A stretch of 64,000 bases of DNA from Bin87 sp965208015 (GCA_965208015.1 OZ242308.1:620001-684000); one strand, 5' to 3'; numbered from the stretch's first letter, positions 26,451-33,415 are shown. Numbers and translations are program-made. Notes: a model not told the origin generated them from the letters alone.

Positions 26451-26962
26451 TTAAGGCAGAGCGCTTATCTGATTGTACCAAACGCAGGTACTACCCTCCC
26501 CCAGCAGCCGCCCCACTAACCCCTCCACCGCCGCCCCCTCCGGGCTGCCGCGCAGCCAGGCCCGCGGCTCTCGCCGCGCGATGGTCACCGTTAGCCGCTC
26601 GCCCCGTTCGGCCCGCAGAGCCTCAAGTTGCTTGGCCGCGCCGGCTGCCGCTGCCGCCCCGGCCTCAGCGATAGCCGAGTGCAACTTCTGCTCAGGGTCA
26701 AACTCCGGGATGGGCAACTTCCACAGGTGCTTGTGCAGGTGACGAGCGCCGAACTGCCCTTTTGGCATTAGCGACTGCACTGACTCATACAACGCATCGC
26801 TGTTGATGATCGCCATCAGATAGTTGGCTTCATTAATATCCTTGCAAGCCACCCAATACAAAACACTCTCCACCAACAACGTGTCGTCATTCAGGACACT
26901 CGCTGTTGGTTGTCCGGAGGTCGTATAAACTAACCTGACCGGACGGCCTTCATGATTGCCTT
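26451..26962 (-). pseudogene. C-terminal part of a transposon-split N6-adenine DNA methylase
   Basis: From the target duplication (26955-26962) the frame reads QGNHEGRPVRLVYTTSGQPTASVL, then LYWVACKDINEANYLMAIINSDALYE and MPKGQFGARHLHKHLWKLPIPEFDP. This is the characteristic C-terminal region of Eco57I-type N6-adenine methylases, ending in an Ala/Arg-rich helix. The apparent continuation of this frame up to 27185 is transposon DNA. The frame matches that of the other half at 34183-35169 exactly. Confidence 0.85.
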
Positions 26963-26983
26963 GGGAACTATACGCCCCAGTAG
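26963..26983 (+). repeat. left terminal inverted repeat of the 7.2-kb transposon
   Basis: It begins GGGAACTATACGCCCCAGTA and is identical over 21 bp to the reverse complement of 34162-34182. The direct duplication ATTGCCTT lies immediately outside (26955-26962). Confidence 0.95.
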
Positions 26984-27117
26984 GATACCCGCCCAAATGC
27001 GAACATACGGCCAGGTCATCAGTCCTATCAACCCTAGAACCTATGACCCAGGTCGTTCGCATCGGCTCACTCGTTAGATGCCAGACCGCAAATAGCATAG
27101 CAAAACCGCCTAGGGTG

Positions 27118-27126
27118 TGGTATAAT
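27118..27126 (+). promoter_or_regulatory. extended -10 promoter
   Basis: TGGTATAAT is a consensus extended -10 element (TGnTATAAT). No good -35 is seen, which extended -10 promoters do not need. It points into the structured segment ending at a T-rich terminator at 27304. Confidence 0.5.
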
Positions 27127-27132
27127 TGGACA

Positions 27133-27255
27133 CAGGTTGCGGCGGAGTCAATCAGGCGGGAACAGTCGGAATCGAACCGCAACACCAGCTCTTCCTGGCA
27201 TTCCCGAGGTGCTAACCCCCGAACAAGGAGCCATCCCTGTTGCCTGCTCCCGCCG
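27133..27255 (+). ncRNA. structured segment: candidate small RNA, or tRNA-like gene on the minus strand
   Basis: Between a consensus -10 and a T-rich terminator lie two perfect 7-bp pairings: GTTGCGG (27136-27142) with CCGCAAC (27177-27183), and GGCGGGA (27155-27161) with TCCCGCC (27248-27254). They cannot form together except as a pseudoknot. On the minus strand the same DNA has a tRNA-like T-loop (GGTTCGATTCC) and a 7-bp acceptor-like pairing of GGGAGCA with TGTTCCC. However, the T-stem has two mismatches, and no clean D or anticodon arm is found. Strand and nature are therefore uncertain. Confidence 0.35.
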
Positions 27256-27272
27256 ATAATTGTACACCCCGC

Positions 27273-27304
27273 GCCCGGTCATTATTGGTATGGCCGGGTT
27301 TTTT
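27273..27304 (+). terminator. rho-independent terminator
   Basis: CCCGGTCA pairs with TGGCCGGG (one G-U) around a nine-base loop and is followed directly by TTTTTT. It would end a plus-strand transcript of about 170 nt started from the promoter at 27118-27126. Confidence 0.7.
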
Positions 27305-27420
27305 GTTAAACTCCGCGCAGCTTTATATCCATTAACGTTGCGTTTGTTATTTTTGCGGACCACCTGTTACGCTTGAAAATTAAGATAGCGGACGCCCATA
27401 GCAGTTGACGCCCGCTGCAT

Positions 27421-27494
27421 ACCCCCATAGCTCAATTGGATAGAGCAATCTCCTACCACGGGATTGGTTGGGAGTTCGAGCCTCCCTGGGGGTG
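27421..27494 (+). tRNA. tRNA, anticodon loop CTACCAC (ACC, formally Gly)
   Basis: The fold is complete: acceptor ACCCCCA/TGGGGGT, D-arm GCTC/GAGC with an AATTGGATA loop, anticodon stem ATCTC/GGGAT with one U-G pair, and T-arm GGGAG/CTCCC around TTCGAGC. Discriminator is G and CCA is not encoded. With U33 in the normal place the anticodon is ACC, unusual for bacterial glycine tRNAs, which rarely have A34. It is carried by the transposon. Confidence 0.75.
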
Positions 27495-27498
27495 CTTC

Positions 27499-27572
27499 GC
27501 CGCGTTGGTGTAATCGTAGCATACCGGGCCTAGTACCTCGGGGCATGGGTTCAATTCCCTTGCGCGGCTCCA
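27499..27572 (+). tRNA. tRNA-like gene with an eight-base anticodon loop
   Basis: The acceptor GCCGCGT/GCGCGGC pairs fully (one U-G), the 3' CCA is encoded, and the D-arm is GTGT/GCAT. The only good anticodon stem, CCGGG/CTCGG, leaves the eight-base loop CCTAGTAC instead of seven. The T-stem ATGGG/CCCTT has one T-T mismatch. It follows the preceding tRNA by four bases. It may be a decayed tRNA, or one with an expanded loop of the frameshift-suppressor kind; amino-acid identity cannot be assigned. Confidence 0.5.
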
Positions 27573-27731
27573 CTATCCAATTATACCGCTACCCGCACTC
27601 AAATTCCTAGCGCAGACGTGACCCGGGTAACGACGACGTGACAACTTTTCCAAAATAAAGTTAACCGTTGACCTTTGCGCGGCGCATCCCCTACCATTGA
27701 TACAGTAACTCGACGCGCAGGAGGTAACGGT

Positions 27732-27965
27732 CTATTCATCATCCCCATAAATGTCATCCGCATCGCCGAGGTCAATACCAGCCTGGACGAGAATATCATT
27801 TATCTGCTGTTCCGATATATCCAGTTTATCCACCACGACAACCCCACCCCGCATAATGGGATGGCCAAGCATCAGCGCGTTCATTTCTGCTAGGGTCACG
27901 TCGTCGGGCAATTCAGGCAAACCCGAGATCTGGAAGTTCTGTGGGGTATCAAATTCGGTCGGCAT
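27732..27965 (-). CDS. small acidic protein, unknown function
   Basis: A 77-residue protein (MPTEFDTPQNFQISGLPELP to DADDIYGDDE) with a strongly acidic C-terminus. AAGGAGA stands nine bases before the ATG, and a TTGACT element is present upstream on this strand with AT-rich DNA about 17 bases on. No cysteines or membrane segments. The DISEQQINDILVQAGIDLG region looks like a helix-turn-helix-sized helical pair, but no family is recognised. Acidic tails of this kind occur in DNA-mimic proteins; that is only a thought. Confidence 0.6.
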   Translation of the reverse strand: MPTEFDTPQNFQISGLPELPDDVTLAEMNALMLGHPIMRGGVVVVDKLDISEQQINDILVQAGIDLGDADDIYGDDE

Positions 27966-28084
27966 TTTAAAATCTCCTTAAATACACAAAATAACTCTCA
28001 GATCAAGCATAATATAATATCTCTACAAAGTCAAGTCTACACTAGCTGGCAACCTAACAGTCTCTAAAGTGTGCCCTTAAAGTG

Positions 28085-28113
28085 TTGACTGGCAAGTAAG
28101 CAAGTGTTATACT
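28085..28113 (+). promoter_or_regulatory. sigma-70-type promoter of the transposase gene
   Basis: TTGACT (28085-28090) and TATACT (28108-28113) are separated by exactly 17 bases. Each hexamer matches consensus at five positions. The transposase ATG follows 33 bases downstream. Confidence 0.75.
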
Positions 28114-28146
28114 ACTATACACAACTTATAGGGGCGTCAACTTTAT

Positions 28147-29112
28147 ATGGCAACTTACAGTGAGCATAAAGGCAAGAGTGAATCAGGCAAATCAAAACGT
28201 CAGGTAATGAGTCTGGAAGATCTGCACGATATGGTTCCCGACGAAGCCAGCGCACGGGAATGGTTCGAGGAAACTTTCTGGCCGAATGGTAATCGCTACT
28301 GTCCGCGTTGCGATAGTGAGAGAACGAAACCGGCATCCCACCCGACTATGCCCTATTGGTGCTCTGACTGTCACAAGTATTTCTCGGTGAGGATTGACAC
28401 GGTAATGGAGGGCACTAATCTGTCGTACCGAAAATGGGTCAATCTGGCGTACTTGATAGTCACCAACAGCAAGGGCATCAGCAGTTTGAAATTGGGTGAT
28501 TATCTAGGAGTAAGGCAAGGGACGGCGTGGTTTCTGGGGCACCGGATCCGAGAGGCAATGAAGGTAGAGACCGAGTTGATGGAAGGTCCGGTGGCAATTG
28601 ACGAAACCTTTCTCGGTGGGCTTGAAAAGAACAAACACCGGAACAAGAGGTTGAACGCTGGGAGGGGTACGGTAGGTAAGACTCCGATAGCAGGCATAAT
28701 CGACCTGAAAACCCGGCAAGTGGTAATGGTTCAGATTCCAGATGTAAGGCAGCAGACCCTACATCAACTTATCAGGGATCACGTCAAGCCAGGTGCCACA
28801 GTATACACGGATGAACACTTAGGCTACCGAGGTCTCACTGACTATGACCACCACACGGTAAAGCACGGTGCCGGTCAGTACGTTGATGAAGACGTTACCA
28901 CCAACGATATTGAGAGCTTGTGGGCCGTGCTGAAACGGGGCTACCACGGCGTCTACCACTCGATGAGCCGCAAGCATAGCCCCAGGTACGCAACGGAATT
29001 CGCCACTCGCCTTAACCTACGAGATCTGGACACGGTGGATCAGATGCGGCTGATTGTGCTGGGGATGTACGGCAAGCGGCTCCGGTATCAAGACCTCATT
29101 GACGGGGATTAG
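28147..29112 (+). CDS. IS1595-family (ISXO2-type) DDE transposase
   Basis: A 321-residue transposase. The N-terminal zinc ribbon is CPRC (residues about 52-55) and CSDC (about 76-79). The catalytic domain shows VAIDETFLGGLEKNKHRNKR (first Asp), VYTDEHLGYRGL (second Asp) and the third acidic site in NDIESLWAVLKRGYHG, followed by the HRKH-like SMSRKHSPRYATEFATRLNLR end typical of ISXO2 proteins. It appears full length and intact, so the surrounding element may still be active. A strong promoter lies upstream; the ribosome site (AGGGG) is rather far from the ATG. Confidence 0.93.
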   Translation: MATYSEHKGKSESGKSKRQVMSLEDLHDMVPDEASAREWFEETFWPNGNRYCPRCDSERTKPASHPTMPYWCSDCHKYFSVRIDTVMEGTNLSYRKWVNLAYLIVTNSKGISSLKLGDYLGVRQGTAWFLGHRIREAMKVETELMEGPVAIDETFLGGLEKNKHRNKRLNAGRGTVGKTPIAGIIDLKTRQVVMVQIPDVRQQTLHQLIRDHVKPGATVYTDEHLGYRGLTDYDHHTVKHGAGQYVDEDVTTNDIESLWAVLKRGYHGVYHSMSRKHSPRYATEFATRLNLRDLDTVDQMRLIVLGMYGKRLRYQDLIDGD

Positions 29113-29185
29113 AGATATGCCGATCCCTTGGGTCAGTCAAAAGCCAGAGCTGGTTGATTTCCCAACAATATGCTATACTATAAGC

Positions 29186-30634
29186 GGGAATTATAACCCA
29201 AAGTAGCAAATCTATGATATAATTAGAATATATTAAATCAAGGAATCAAGTTTGTTATTTTAATGACCGCTATAACTAAGAAACAAAGAAAATCTAGTTG
29301 TCCAGAAGGTTATGTCCCGTCTAGGTTAAACATACCCCTGGAGTTAACTAAAAAGCAAGAGCATTATTGTTTTAAAGCTATTGACGCCACTAGGTTTATA
29401 TATAATCTTTGTGTTAGTACTCAGAGGTTTCAACATAGAAATAAACTTAAATTTTCTAGTTGGATGGAACTTAGGAAAGAAATAGCCAAAGTTAAATCTG
29501 AATACTATCCCTGGATTCAAGAAGTGTCCTCGTTTGTATTGACCGGAGCTTGTAGGAACTTTGGTATAGCCTTAGATCGAGCCTACAATCATATATCCTG
29601 GTGGCCTGCTTATAAGAAAAAGAAACTAACTAAATCAGGATCTTTCTTAGCTGGTAGTGGTGTAGATCACGTTAAATACCTAGGTGGTTACAGAATTAAA
29701 TTGCCTTACCTTGGGTCCACTAGAATGTCCAGGACTATTCCGAAAGATTTAATTCCTTACGAAGCCCAAATACTATATAGAAACGGTCAATGGATTCTAA
29801 GTCTAGCCTGCTGGAAGGACATCAGCCACTACCAAAAGAACGATAACCAAGTTCCCAAGGTAGCAGGTATTGATGTGGGTATTCAGCCTTTAGTTGCAGA
29901 ATCAGACTGTACTGAGACTATTAATCTTAAACCTTATTACCAAGCTTTAAAAGATCTAGCTAAGTGGCAAAGAATACAGGACCGTAGAATTAAACACTCT
30001 AGGGGTTGGTGGTCAGCTCAATTTAAACTTAATAAACTTAATCGTAAAATCACAGGCTTAAGAAACAACTTGCATCATCAGATTAGTAATTCGATAAACA
30101 AGAAATACGATGTGATAGGTATAGAAACCCTGAACGTCAAAGGAATGGATAAACTTAGATTCCAAGCCAAAGCGATCAAGGATGCAGCCATCGGTGGTTT
30201 ACTTACTAAGATTAAATACAAAGCTGAGTGGTACAATAACGAAGTAGTTTTAGCTGATCAGTTTTATCCTAGTTCTAAGCTCTGCTCTAGTTGTGGTATT
30301 AAGAATAAAGAGCTTAAAAGGGAACTTAACTGGACTTGCTCTAGTTGCAATAAATCACACGATCGTAATATTAATGCTGCTTTAAATCTAGAGCAGTATG
30401 CATTAAACAACTCAGAAAGAATTAAGATAACTGGTAATTTTACCCTAGGGTCGGATAGCCCCGAAGTTACGCTGCCGGACAGGAAAGCTCTGGCTAGAAG
30501 TATTAAAGCTCCTAGTGAAACTGGCCTGGGTGAAGGTAGAATCAGAACGCTTGGTTTTAACATTAAAGCCGAGCAACCTGAAAGCGAAAGCGTTATAACT
30601 TAATTTAGTTTTGCTATTTTGAGTTATAATTCCC
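29186..30634 (+). mobile_element. nested tnpB unit with IS1595-like terminal inverted repeats
   Basis: GGGAATTATAACCCAAAGTA at 29186 matches the reverse complement of 30610-30634 at 23 of 25 positions. These ends also match the outer transposon repeat (GGGAACTATACGCCCC...) at about 16 of 21 positions. The triplet AGC flanks both sides (29183-29185 and 30635-30637), too short to be a secure target duplication. IS200/IS605 and IS607 elements, the usual homes of tnpB, have no such ends. The unit contains only tnpB, so it would need a transposase in trans, for which the adjacent IS1595 enzyme is the obvious candidate. Confidence 0.75.
29263..30603 (+). CDS. tnpB: TnpB, RNA-guided nuclease of the OrfB/IS605 superfamily
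   Basis: A 446-residue protein. The RuvC-like catalytic motifs are GIDVGIQPLV (near residue 206), IGIETLNVKGM (near 290) and DRNINAALNLEQ (near 369). The zinc ribbon reads CSSCGIKNKELKRELNWTCSSC just before the third motif. All three acidic residues are present, so nuclease activity is possible. A tail of about 65 residues after the last motif is encoded by more GC-rich DNA reaching almost to the right repeat, where the guide (omega) RNA of TnpB systems is normally transcribed. An extended -10 (TGCTATACT, 29171-29179) stands just outside the unit. Start is the ATG at 29263. Confidence 0.92.
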   Translation: MTAITKKQRKSSCPEGYVPSRLNIPLELTKKQEHYCFKAIDATRFIYNLCVSTQRFQHRNKLKFSSWMELRKEIAKVKSEYYPWIQEVSSFVLTGACRNFGIALDRAYNHISWWPAYKKKKLTKSGSFLAGSGVDHVKYLGGYRIKLPYLGSTRMSRTIPKDLIPYEAQILYRNGQWILSLACWKDISHYQKNDNQVPKVAGIDVGIQPLVAESDCTETINLKPYYQALKDLAKWQRIQDRRIKHSRGWWSAQFKLNKLNRKITGLRNNLHHQISNSINKKYDVIGIETLNVKGMDKLRFQAKAIKDAAIGGLLTKIKYKAEWYNNEVVLADQFYPSSKLCSSCGIKNKELKRELNWTCSSCNKSHDRNINAALNLEQYALNNSERIKITGNFTLGSDSPEVTLPDRKALARSIKAPSETGLGEGRIRTLGFNIKAEQPESESVIT

Positions 30635-30659
30635 AGCATAACCTAAAGGAGATATAAAA

Positions 30660-30803
30660 ATGACTACCAAAAAACAACAAGAAATCGAAATTCCACCGCA
30701 TCTTCAGGAGTGGTGGAAGGAAATGAAGCGTAAAGAAAAATTTTATGGGGAGAAAATAAATAAAGCACTTGAAGGTTTACGTAAATTAGGTCACGATGTT
30801 TAG
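30660..30803 (+). CDS. small basic protein, unknown function
   Basis: A 47-residue protein (MTTKKQQEIEIPPHLQEWWK to LRKLGHDV) with AAAGGAGAT ten bases before the ATG. It is highly charged and helical (EMKRKEKFYGEKINKALEGL), with no membrane segment. The next ATG overlaps its stop (GATGTTTAG), so the two genes are coupled. No family recognised. Confidence 0.6.
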   Translation: MTTKKQQEIEIPPHLQEWWKEMKRKEKFYGEKINKALEGLRKLGHDV

Positions 30804-31131
30804 GATCAAAGTACAAAATAAAACTCTAGACGACACGATGGAACTACAAAACACTCGTATGTTCTTGTACGATATCCATGATAATGTTTTGCTGTATCTT
30901 ACTGAAGTATGCCTACAAGTGGCTAAGGTATTGGAACTAAGAGAGCACGTATTGTACATCAAATCTATCATCAAAGCAATGAACAGATTTAAATATGATC
31001 TAGCGTGGTCGGGTATCGTTGCTTTTTCGCTGTTACCCGGTGTCCTCAAGATGTACGATTATCTAGGTACTAGCGCGGAGCCCGGCGTGGCGCATTTATC
31101 GAAAGTGGCCGACGAATACAATATCGGCTAG
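30796..31131 (+). CDS. hypothetical protein fused at its end to transposase debris
   Basis: A 111-residue frame coupled to the preceding small gene. The first about 85 residues (MFRIKVQNKTLDDTMELQNT to LPGVLKMYDYLG) are helical and amphipathic, without a recognised family. The last 25 (LSKVADEYNIG) look like the region before the C-terminus of an ISXO2 transposase, where EYNIR/RHNIRELDT is usual. The frame then stops and the transposase-like sequence continues after the TAG. The native C-terminus has probably been replaced by an older IS1595 copy. Confidence 0.55.
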   Translation: MFRIKVQNKTLDDTMELQNTRMFLYDIHDNVLLYLTEVCLQVAKVLELREHVLYIKSIIKAMNRFKYDLAWSGIVAFSLLPGVLKMYDYLGTSAEPGVAHLSKVADEYNIG

Positions 31132-31212
31132 GAACTGAGCGCCCCAAACTCCGAGGTCTTGACCGTAGGGATGCTGGGTAGGCGCTTGCAGTATCGGGAT
31201 CTGGTGGAGTAA
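31132..31212 (+). pseudogene. C-terminal remnant of a second IS1595-type transposase
   Basis: Directly after the TAG at 31129 the same frame reads SEVLTVGMLGRRLQYRDLVE and stops. This matches the end of the intact transposase (DQMRLIVLGMYGKRLRYQDLI). About 27 codons remain. It shows that the transposon once carried or was built from another IS1595 copy. Confidence 0.65.
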
Positions 31213-31266
31213 GACGGGTGGTCCGGTTTGACGATGCACCCAGCTGCCTAACCCCAACCCCCTGAC

Positions 31267-31295
31267 TTGACATCCCTCTAAAGTTTGGCTAGTCT
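31267..31295 (+). promoter_or_regulatory. sigma-70-type promoter before the structured leader
   Basis: A perfect -35 (TTGACA, 31267-31272) is followed after 17 bases by TAGTCT (31290-31295), four of six matches to the -10. Transcription would start just at the base of the leader hairpin. Confidence 0.55.
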
Positions 31296-31298
31296 CCC

Positions 31299-31443
31299 TC
31301 TTGCCACAGTTGCAGTGGGTTTATCCGCTGCCACCTTGCGGTTTTTCGGAGCCGCACTTGCACGCTCATTTGTGCGCCAGAACAGGCATTCGCTTGCCTC
31401 CTGGCGTTTAGCGTGCAACGGAACCACGGCAACTGTGGCAGGA
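31299..31443 (+). ncRNA. strongly structured 5' leader RNA
   Basis: The closing stem pairs TGCCACAGTTGC (31302-31313) with GCAACTGTGGCA (31429-31440), 12 perfect pairs extended by TC/GA-side pairs to about 15. Inside, TTGCACGC (31358-31365) pairs with GCGTGCAA (31411-31418), then CGCCAG (31375-31380) with CTGGCG (31401-31406), then AGGCA (31384-31388) with TGCCT (31395-31399): one long arm with small internal loops. A smaller GC hairpin sits near 31325-31355. A good promoter stands upstream and an AGGAGG site plus ATG (31478) downstream. It may be a riboswitch-like or protein-binding leader, or an independent RNA. It matches no class I can name. Confidence 0.6.
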
Positions 31444-31477
31444 AGCCTATTCCCGCACAGCGTCAGGAGGTTCCCAG

Positions 31478-32137
31478 ATGGCGACGGAGAACGAGCAGGG
31501 CCAGGTCAAAAATCGCTGGACCCGCTGGTATATGTGGCTCCTGTACGTCGGTGCGGTTTTCGGGGTCATCGGCATCATCGCAGGGGTCGCCGGTTCAGGG
31601 GATAGTGCTGTGGCCAATCCCGAAGCCCAAGCCGCGAGTGCCCAGTCTACCCCGACGCCAGAAAAGCAAGCCGTAGCCGGACCGTCAACGCAGGCTGAAT
31701 ATTGCGAAGATTTAAAAGAGAATTTGGAGACTATATTTCAGTCGTGGGATGAGGTCACTGCACTATATGGTGCTTTTTCTGGTGGACCTATTTCTACCAA
31801 TGATTTAAAAGGGATAAATAAGACTGACTCTATAATGGATGATATGGAGGAAGTGGCTATTGACATACTAGATCTGAACGCTCCCGAAGGTGCCGGTGAT
31901 GTGGATCAAAGGTCTGAGAAATTAGCTAATAATTTAATTTATAATACGGACCAAGTCGAAGGAAGTATTGCGGATTTGAAAAGATACGCTTCCCAGGAAA
32001 ATAGACAAACACTAGGTTACCTCCTGTTGATAGAAGGGCTTATAGAAGCATTGACAGCTCTCAGCAAAGATTATAGAGCCAACGTAATTGAGGTCGCCAA
32101 GACCGGTTACTGCGAAGGTGTAACGGTAGTCCGATAA
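31478..32137 (+). CDS. membrane-anchored extracytoplasmic protein, unknown function
   Basis: A 219-residue protein with a near-perfect AGGAGG site seven bases before the ATG. Residues 18-40 (WYMWLLYVGAVFGVIGIIAGVA) form one transmembrane helix, followed by an Ala/Pro/Thr linker and an all-helical domain of about 150 residues bounded by two cysteines (EYCEDLKENL and GYCEGV) that could form a disulfide. No family recognised. The host-facing part has A+T-rich codon usage, unlike the chromosome, in line with its place in the transposon. Confidence 0.75.
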   Translation: MATENEQGQVKNRWTRWYMWLLYVGAVFGVIGIIAGVAGSGDSAVANPEAQAASAQSTPTPEKQAVAGPSTQAEYCEDLKENLETIFQSWDEVTALYGAFSGGPISTNDLKGINKTDSIMDDMEEVAIDILDLNAPEGAGDVDQRSEKLANNLIYNTDQVEGSIADLKRYASQENRQTLGYLLLIEGLIEALTALSKDYRANVIEVAKTGYCEGVTVVR

Positions 32138-32163
32138 CACCGCCTCTGAAAAGGAGCCGAACA

Positions 32164-32598
32164 GTGACCACATTACCAAAGAACATCACCTTAGAACCCG
32201 ATGAAACCGTGCTCTTTGAGACGGAACCGCGCAACGTGGCCTGGGGTGGATGTGTGGTGATGATTTTCGGCGTGTTCCTGTTCCTGATCCCCACGCTGTT
32301 CGGGTTCCTGTATTGGCGTCACCAGAAGCGACAACATCGGGATTCACGGTGCCTAGTGACAAACAAACGCATCATCGTACAGAACTGGGGTCAGCAGAAC
32401 CGTTTACTGCACCTTGGTTACAACGGAGTGACCGGAATCTACCCTGAGTTTCAATCCGGCATGGGGCAAACCAGCTCAGGAACCGCCGTAATCAGCCTGG
32501 CCAGTGGAACCCGAATCGAACTGGAATACGTGGAAGGCGTGGCTCATTTTGCCAACGTTGCCCAGCGCGCTATGGAAGCCTACAAGAGCGGAGCCTAA
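32164..32598 (+). CDS. bacterial PH-domain (YdbS-like) membrane protein
   Basis: A 144-residue protein starting with GTG behind AAAAGGAG. After LEPDETVLFETEPRNVAWGG come hydrophobic segments (residues 30-50), then a beta-rich domain whose first strands SRCLVTNKRIIVQNW and later YNGVTGIYPEF are typical of bPH2/YdbS domains. The C-terminal helix (HFANVAQRAMEAYKSG) caps the domain. Family function is unclear; such proteins are often membrane stress or defence accessories. Confidence 0.75.
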   Translation: MTTLPKNITLEPDETVLFETEPRNVAWGGCVVMIFGVFLFLIPTLFGFLYWRHQKRQHRDSRCLVTNKRIIVQNWGQQNRLLHLGYNGVTGIYPEFQSGMGQTSSGTAVISLASGTRIELEYVEGVAHFANVAQRAMEAYKSGA

Positions 32599-32618
32599 TT
32601 CCCGTCAGGAGGTTCACG

Positions 32619-33149
32619 ATGGCGGCAGAGAGTGAAAACCCCCAGAGGACGCCGCTACATTTGGCATCCGAGGCTGGCGATCTGGAAAGGGTGAAAGAAC
32701 TCTTGGCTGCAGGTGCTGATCCCGTCGCAGAAAATCAGAACGGACAAACGCCCCTACAGCTAGCACTTGACGCCGACAGAATAGAGATCGTACAAATGCT
32801 CCTAGCTACCGACGCCTACCGCTGGCACCTGGACGACACGCTCAAAGCAAAGCTTCTGCGCTTGGCCTCTAGGACCGGCACTACGGAAACGATGGAGAGG
32901 TTGATCATGCCAAACGTCCGGGTAGCGTGGTATTCTGAGGAACAACGAGATGTCTACCACCTCTGCCAGAATTGCCATTACAACGACGACATTCTGCCTG
33001 AAAATCTGGTGGCTGGGACGGAGCATCAAATCGTGAATGAACTGCTCTACGAAAATCCCGACACCAAAAAGCGGGATTTGCTGTGTCAGAACTGCGAATC
33101 CTTACTCAAAGACTGGAAGGGCGCTATTCTGCTGATTCCGACCAGTTAA
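32619..33149 (+). CDS. ankyrin-repeat protein with C-terminal zinc module
   Basis: A 176-residue protein. Residues 10-75 contain two ankyrin repeats (RTPLHLASEAGDLERVKELLAAGADP and QTPLQLALDADRIEIVQMLL) and a degenerate third. The C-terminal 65 residues have YHLCQNCHYND and DLLCQNCESLL, a CxxC-x(n)-CxxC zinc site. The same module is found alone in the 67-residue protein at 33538. AGGAGG stands seven bases before the ATG. It overlaps the convergent gene at 33124-33372 by 26 bases. Confidence 0.8.
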   Translation: MAAESENPQRTPLHLASEAGDLERVKELLAAGADPVAENQNGQTPLQLALDADRIEIVQMLLATDAYRWHLDDTLKAKLLRLASRTGTTETMERLIMPNVRVAWYSEEQRDVYHLCQNCHYNDDILPENLVAGTEHQIVNELLYENPDTKKRDLLCQNCESLLKDWKGAILLIPTS

Positions 33150-33372
33150 AAATCATTAACCATTTTGGCCGGCCTCTGGTAGAGTAGGACCAATGGCGGT
33201 AAAGATCGGTAAGTGGGTAGCCGCGGTGACTAATTTCGTTTGCAGCACCAACACCACCAATACCATAAAAACTAATTTCATTATCGGATTGATTAATTAT
33301 CTCTGATTTATGTTTGCGTAGAATATCAGCAATGGCGTCCATGGATTTAATTGGGGTTGCTTGTTGGGTCAT
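33124..33372 (-). CDS. small protein, first copy of a duplicated cassette
   Basis: An 82-residue protein beginning MTQQATPIKSMDAIADILRK and ending RGRPKWLMIFNWSESAE. The leader AGGAGATAAACC precedes the ATG, just as before the gene at 33722-34045, whose end KPTWQIMIFASRAAE is similar. It contains EISFYGIGGVGAANEISHRG. No family recognised; probably a diverged paralogue of the second copy. Confidence 0.6.
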   Translation of the reverse strand: MTQQATPIKSMDAIADILRKHKSEIINQSDNEISFYGIGGVGAANEISHRGYPLTDLYRHWSYSTRGRPKWLMIFNWSESAE

Positions 33373-33415
33373 AGGGTTTATCTCCTGGGTTATTTGGGGC
33401 TTGGGTTATGAGTTG

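Noticed and set aside
26963..27185. Apparent N-terminal part of the methylase C-terminal frame (TWVIGSRVDRTDDLAVCSH and onward)
   Set aside because: These codons lie in the transposon end; homologous methylase sequence begins only at the target duplication.
31285..31605. 106-residue open frame across the structured leader
   Set aside because: No ribosome site, Arg/Ser-rich composition, and it overlaps the better supported gene at 31478; the RNA pairings explain the region better.
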